This document shows, piece by piece, positions 61,125 through 64,000 of a stretch of 64,000 bases of DNA. This DNA comes from Sphingomicrobium clamense (lineage in GTDB: Bacteria; Pseudomonadota; Alphaproteobacteria; Sphingomonadales; Sphingomonadaceae): positions 542,001 through 606,000 of the forward strand of contig NZ_JAHVAH010000001.1 of assembly GCF_019264355.1 (NCBI RefSeq). Reading direction: 5' to 3'. The position numbers were made by a program, and so were the translations under genes. Position 1 is the stretch's first letter; every line of letters starts with the position of its first letter. The notes under the pieces are model-generated. The model was not told the origin of the DNA. It saw only the letters and a list, made by a program, of their open reading frames with translations, and searched no databases.

Positions 61125-62432
61125 TCAGCGTGGCGTTGCTGCAAGCCTGCTCATCAGGATGGCGGCGCGCTTGGCCTGCCGCCAGACCGACGGGATGTCG
61201 ACGCGCTCGTCGGGGCTGTGGCTGCCATAAACGACCGGGCCGAGCCCGTTGATGCCGTCGATCAGGTGCGCGACGTAGCTGATGTCGGCGGCGCCGCGGC
61301 GCGAGGGGTCAAGCGCTTCCATTTCCGGGAGCCCCATGTCGCGATTGACCACGTTGAGCGCGGAGAGCAGCGCGGCGTTGCCCTCGGTAGGGGGCATTGG
61401 CGGATAGGCTTCGTCGAACTCGATGGTCGCGCTGGTGCCCGGCAAATTCTCGGCGACAATGGCGCGCATGGCCGCCTGGGTGCGCGCGATCTGCTGGCGG
61501 GTCATGGCACGCAATTCGCCGCGCAGGATCGCCGCGGGGGCGACGATATTGGTCTTGCCGCGCGCGGTCGTGCGGATGAGGTCGTCATCGATGGTCGTCT
61601 CTTCGCCGCCCGCAATCAGCCCGATATTGTAGGTCAACCGCTCCTCGCCGTAGCGTAGCTTCTCGCGGAAATCGTCGACGATGCGCGCGGCCTCGTAGAT
61701 CGCGCCATAACCTAGCCCGTCGGAGAAGACGCCCGAACTGTGCCCGCTCCTGGCCTCGACGCGGATGGTGTAGCTGCCGAAGGAGCGGCGCGCGATCGAC
61801 CCCATGTCGCGCCCGTCGAGCGTGACGAGACCCTCATAGTCAAGGGCAATGTCGCTCTCTTCGGCAGCGTCGATCAAGTGCGCGCGGGACAGTTCGAGTG
61901 GCGAGCCGCTATCTTCTTCGTCGCCGGTGATCACGGCAATAATATCAGCCCCGTCGAGCGTTCCCGCGTCGCGCATGGCTCGCAGCGCCGTGAGCATGAC
62001 GACGACCCCGCCCTTATTGTCGCCGACCCCGGGGCCGTATGCGTTTTGACCTTCCTGGGTGTAGGTCTGGAAGTCGCTGTCGGGTTCGAACACCGTGTCG
62101 ACATGGCCGATCAGGAGGATGCGCTTGCCGGTACCGTCGCCGCGATGGCGGGCGATCAGGTGGCCGGCGCGGTCCGTGCCCGGCACCTCGACCCATTCGG
62201 TATCGAAGCCCAGCGCATCGAATTTCTTCCCGACCAACGCTCCGACCTCGCGCACCCCGTCATGGTTCATCGTCCCGCTGTTCCGGTTGACGAGATTGGC
62301 GAGCAGCGAAAGCGCGTCGGACTGCTGCGCATCGACCGCCTCGACCATCGATCGTTCGGTAGGCGACAATTGCGCGACGGCAGAAGCCGGAAGCGCAAAG
62401 GCAATGGCGAGCGTGAGCAGGGGACGGATCAT
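61125..62432 (-). CDS. Secreted M20-family metallohydrolase
   Basis: 435 residues with a signal peptide (MIRPLLTLAIAFALPASAVA). Zinc ligands and catalytic residues of M20: LIGHVDTVFE (His, Asp), GPGVGDNKGGVVV (Asp), ITGDEEDSGS (Glu-Glu), DYEGLVT (Asp/Glu region) and the C-terminal VYGSHSPDE (His). The dimerisation domain lies in between. It is a glutamate carboxypeptidase-like hydrolase of peptides or N-acyl amino acids in the periplasm. The start is divergent from the GH108 gene; the 119-bp gap to the autotransporter holds nothing clear. Confidence 0.9.
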   Translation of the reverse strand: MIRPLLTLAIAFALPASAVAQLSPTERSMVEAVDAQQSDALSLLANLVNRNSGTMNHDGVREVGALVGKKFDALGFDTEWVEVPGTDRAGHLIARHRGDGTGKRILLIGHVDTVFEPDSDFQTYTQEGQNAYGPGVGDNKGGVVVMLTALRAMRDAGTLDGADIIAVITGDEEDSGSPLELSRAHLIDAAEESDIALDYEGLVTLDGRDMGSIARRSFGSYTIRVEARSGHSSGVFSDGLGYGAIYEAARIVDDFREKLRYGEERLTYNIGLIAGGEETTIDDDLIRTTARGKTNIVAPAAILRGELRAMTRQQIARTQAAMRAIVAENLPGTSATIEFDEAYPPMPPTEGNAALLSALNVVNRDMGLPEMEALDPSRRGAADISYVAHLIDGINGLGPVVYGSHSPDERVDIPSVWRQAKRAAILMSRLAATPR

Positions 62433-62536
62433 GGCGAGAGCCTAGTCAGGGCAGCAGGCAAGAGCAATTGGATAAACACCCTGTCCTACAATGTGCCAAA
62501 TAGGTTGGTAAACGTGCGACTCGGGAAGGAGGATGC

Positions 62537-63130
62537 ATGGCAAGACCACAAATTTACGCATCGGGAGAGAGCGCGGACACGCTCGCGACCGGTTTGCTCG
62601 AAGCGCTGCTTGAACGCGAAGGGGGATATGTGAACCATCCCGCCGATCGCGGCGGCCCGACCAATTTCGGAATCACGCAGGAGGTGGCGCGGGCGCAGGG
62701 CTACCATGGCGACATGCGCGACCTGCCACGCGCCGAGGCGCTCGACATCTACCGCCGACTATACTGGCTGCGTCCCGGATATGACCGGGTGGCGCGGCGC
62801 ATGCCGATGATTGCTGCCGAGCTGTTCGATACCGGCGTCAACATGGGTCCTGCGGTGGCGACCACCTTCCTGCAGCGCGCGCTCAACGCGCTCAATCGCA
62901 ACGAGGACGATTATGCCGATTTGGTCCCTGACGGGCGGGTCGGTCCCAAGACGCTCAACGCGCTCGACGAGTATCGCGCGGTGCGGGGCGATCGCGGCGG
63001 TGAGCGCGTGCTGCTGCGCGCGCTCGAGGCGCTGCAGGGCGAACGCTACTTGCGGCTCGCCGAACGGCGGCCGGCGAACGAGGCCTTTCTATACGGCTGG
63101 CTCGCGAACCGGTTGGGACAGGCGGACTAG
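62537..63130 (+). CDS. GH108-family endolysin (N-acetylmuramidase)
   Basis: 197 residues from the ATG at 62537 with AAGGAGG just upstream. The lysozyme region has LEREGGYVNHPADRGGPTNFGIT (quoted in parts; Glu28 in EREGGY and ADRGGPTNFGIT), then DTGVNMGPAVATTFLQRALN and a PG_binding-like GRVGPKTLNAL near the C-terminus. There is no signal peptide, as expected for a phage-type endolysin released by a holin. The holin gene follows 12 nt later. Confidence 0.88.
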   Translation: MARPQIYASGESADTLATGLLEALLEREGGYVNHPADRGGPTNFGITQEVARAQGYHGDMRDLPRAEALDIYRRLYWLRPGYDRVARRMPMIAAELFDTGVNMGPAVATTFLQRALNALNRNEDDYADLVPDGRVGPKTLNALDEYRAVRGDRGGERVLLRALEALQGERYLRLAERRPANEAFLYGWLANRLGQAD

Positions 63131-63142
63131 GGGAGAATGACG

Positions 63143-63556
63143 ATGGGGTTGATTGAAAGCATTATCGGACCGGTGTCGAAACTGCTCGACAAGATTATTC
63201 CGGACAAGCGCGCGCGCGAACAGGCGCAGCGGGAGCTGCTCAGGTTGCAGCGAACGCAGGACCTGCAGACGATCGAAGTGCAGATGAAGGCTATCATCGC
63301 CGAGGCGCAGTCGGTCGATCCGTGGACCAGTCGCGCACGGCCGAGCTTCATGTACGTTATGTACACGCTAATCCTCTTCTCGATCCCGATGGGGATGATT
63401 AGCGTCGCCGACCCGGCCACGGCTCGCGCGATCGGTGAAGGCATGACGCACTATCTTCGCGCCTTGCCCGAGGAGCTCTACGCGCTCTTCGGTACCGGCT
63501 ATCTAGGCTACACGGCAGCCCGGACCTGGGGTAAGGTCAAGGGCGTGGAGCGGTAA
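63143..63556 (+). CDS. Holin family protein (3TM phage holin-like)
   Basis: 137 residues from the ATG at 63143 (GGGGAG 7 nt upstream; an ATG 6 nt earlier is too close). An amphipathic charged N-terminus (LDKIIPDKRAREQAQREL and RLQRTQDLQTIEVQMKAI) precedes SVDPWTSRARPSFMYVMY, the family signature, and two or three membrane helices (LILFSIPMGMISV and LFGTGYLGYTAAR). It forms holes that let the endolysin reach the wall. No tail, capsid or terminase genes lie nearby. Confidence 0.88.
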   Translation: MGLIESIIGPVSKLLDKIIPDKRAREQAQRELLRLQRTQDLQTIEVQMKAIIAEAQSVDPWTSRARPSFMYVMYTLILFSIPMGMISVADPATARAIGEGMTHYLRALPEELYALFGTGYLGYTAARTWGKVKGVER

Positions 63557-63609
63557 TTGCTCGCATCTGCAGCACGTCGATGTTGCATTGCGAAACGAAA
63601 CTGGGTTGA

Positions 63610-64000
63610 ATGGCGGCAGGAAAGGACGCGACCATCTCCAGGCTTGCCGCCATCGACCACAAGCTCAAGCGCCGACTCCGGCGTTACAAGAGGCGCGCCA
63701 TGCTGGCGGGCGAGATGAGCCTATGGGCACTCGGCCGGGTCGGCCTTTCGCCCGTGGCCATGCTCGATGCGGCATCGCGGGTGAAGGGCGACAAGGACGT
63801 GCGCTGCCTCGCACGCGGCATTCCCTACGGCGATGATCCGCGCCAGCGGCTCGACCTTTGGGCGCCCAAGAAGCCTGGCCACGACCCGCTCAAGGTCGTC
63901 ATCTTCTTCTACGGCGGGGGCTGGGTCGTCGGCGAGCGCGGCGAGTTCGGCTATGTCGGACGAGCGCTAGCGCAGCGCGGTTTCCTTTCGGTGATGCCCG
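63610..64000 (+). CDS. Alpha/beta hydrolase (esterase/lipase), truncated by the window end
   Basis: 130 codons are visible from the ATG at 63610; a TGA lies immediately before in the same frame. A basic N-terminal helix region (HKLKRRLRRYKRRAMLAGE) precedes the strand VVIFFYGGGWVVGERGEF. The GGGW oxyanion motif marks a hormone-sensitive-lipase/carboxylesterase-type alpha/beta hydrolase. The nucleophile elbow lies beyond the window. Confidence 0.8.
   Translation, partial: MAAGKDATISRLAAIDHKLKRRLRRYKRRAMLAGEMSLWALGRVGLSPVAMLDAASRVKGDKDVRCLARGIPYGDDPRQRLDLWAPKKPGHDPLKVVIFFYGGGWVVGERGEFGYVGRALAQRGFLSVMP

Overview
The window is high-GC, densely packed, single-chromosome-type bacterial DNA that reads as an alphaproteobacterium of the order Sphingomonadales. 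This is inferred from gene content and gene style: a 1,542-residue NAD-glutamate dehydrogenase, a class Ia ribonucleotide reductase with NrdR boxes, short intergenic gaps, ATGA/TGATG/TTGA start-stop overlaps, and small membrane and DUF families common in sphingomonads. No rRNA, CRISPR, insertion sequence or complete prophage is visible. Two tRNA-Thr genes (anticodons GGT and CGT) lie 3.2 kb apart.

Layout. 0-8 kb: a truncated DJ-1/PfpI gene, a divergent thioesterase-like gene, and a leftward run ptrB > M1-like metallopeptidase (broken by one in-frame TGA) > hotdog thioesterase > maiA > class II aldolase; then a rightward M24 aminopeptidase P. 8-13 kb: tRNA-Thr(GGT), small membrane proteins, fumarylacetoacetase, a DUF4126-type protein, tRNA-Thr(CGT) and a PAS protein. 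13-19 kb: NAD-GDH with a downstream ATP-grasp gene. 19-23 kb: a leftward acyl-CoA synthetase > hemH > phaB > ribbon-helix-helix operon. 23-27 kb: a rightward lgt > MidA-like methyltransferase > pgeF set, then a Cys/Met-metabolism PLP enzyme. 27-33 kb: a leftward three-gene lipid-headgroup-like cassette (CDP-alcohol-transferase-like membrane protein, nucleotidyltransferase, HAD phosphatase) back to back with a rightward Mla/MCE lipid transporter (permease, ATPase, MCE protein, lipoprotein). The two share a 50-bp promoter region with a long inverted repeat. 33-41 kb: ltaE > DMT exporter > pepN, a thermonuclease, PPK2 with an L7/L12-like membrane protein, and several small genes. 41-43 kb: an AT-richer stand-alone PD-(D/E)XK-type gene. 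43-47 kb: nrdA and nrdB separated by four tiled micro-ORFs, with tandem NrdR boxes upstream. 47-51 kb: three DUF3617 lipoproteins with an HNH gene among them, then uvrB. 51-57 kb: CIA30-like and SRPBCC secreted proteins, a TetR gene with its palindromic operator, three tandem four-helix paralogues and a Tat-exported amidohydrolase. 57-64 kb: a DUF389 protein, a GDSL autotransporter, an M20 hydrolase, an orphan endolysin-holin pair and a truncated alpha/beta hydrolase.

The most interesting points are: the divergent lipid-headgroup and Mla cassettes joined by one inverted repeat; the micro-ORFs inside the ribonucleotide reductase operon; the compositionally distinct PD-(D/E)XK gene beside a dispersed GC-rich repeat; the orphan lysis pair; and a gluzincin gene split by a single nonsense codon. 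Functions come from motif recognition by eye; no database search was run.
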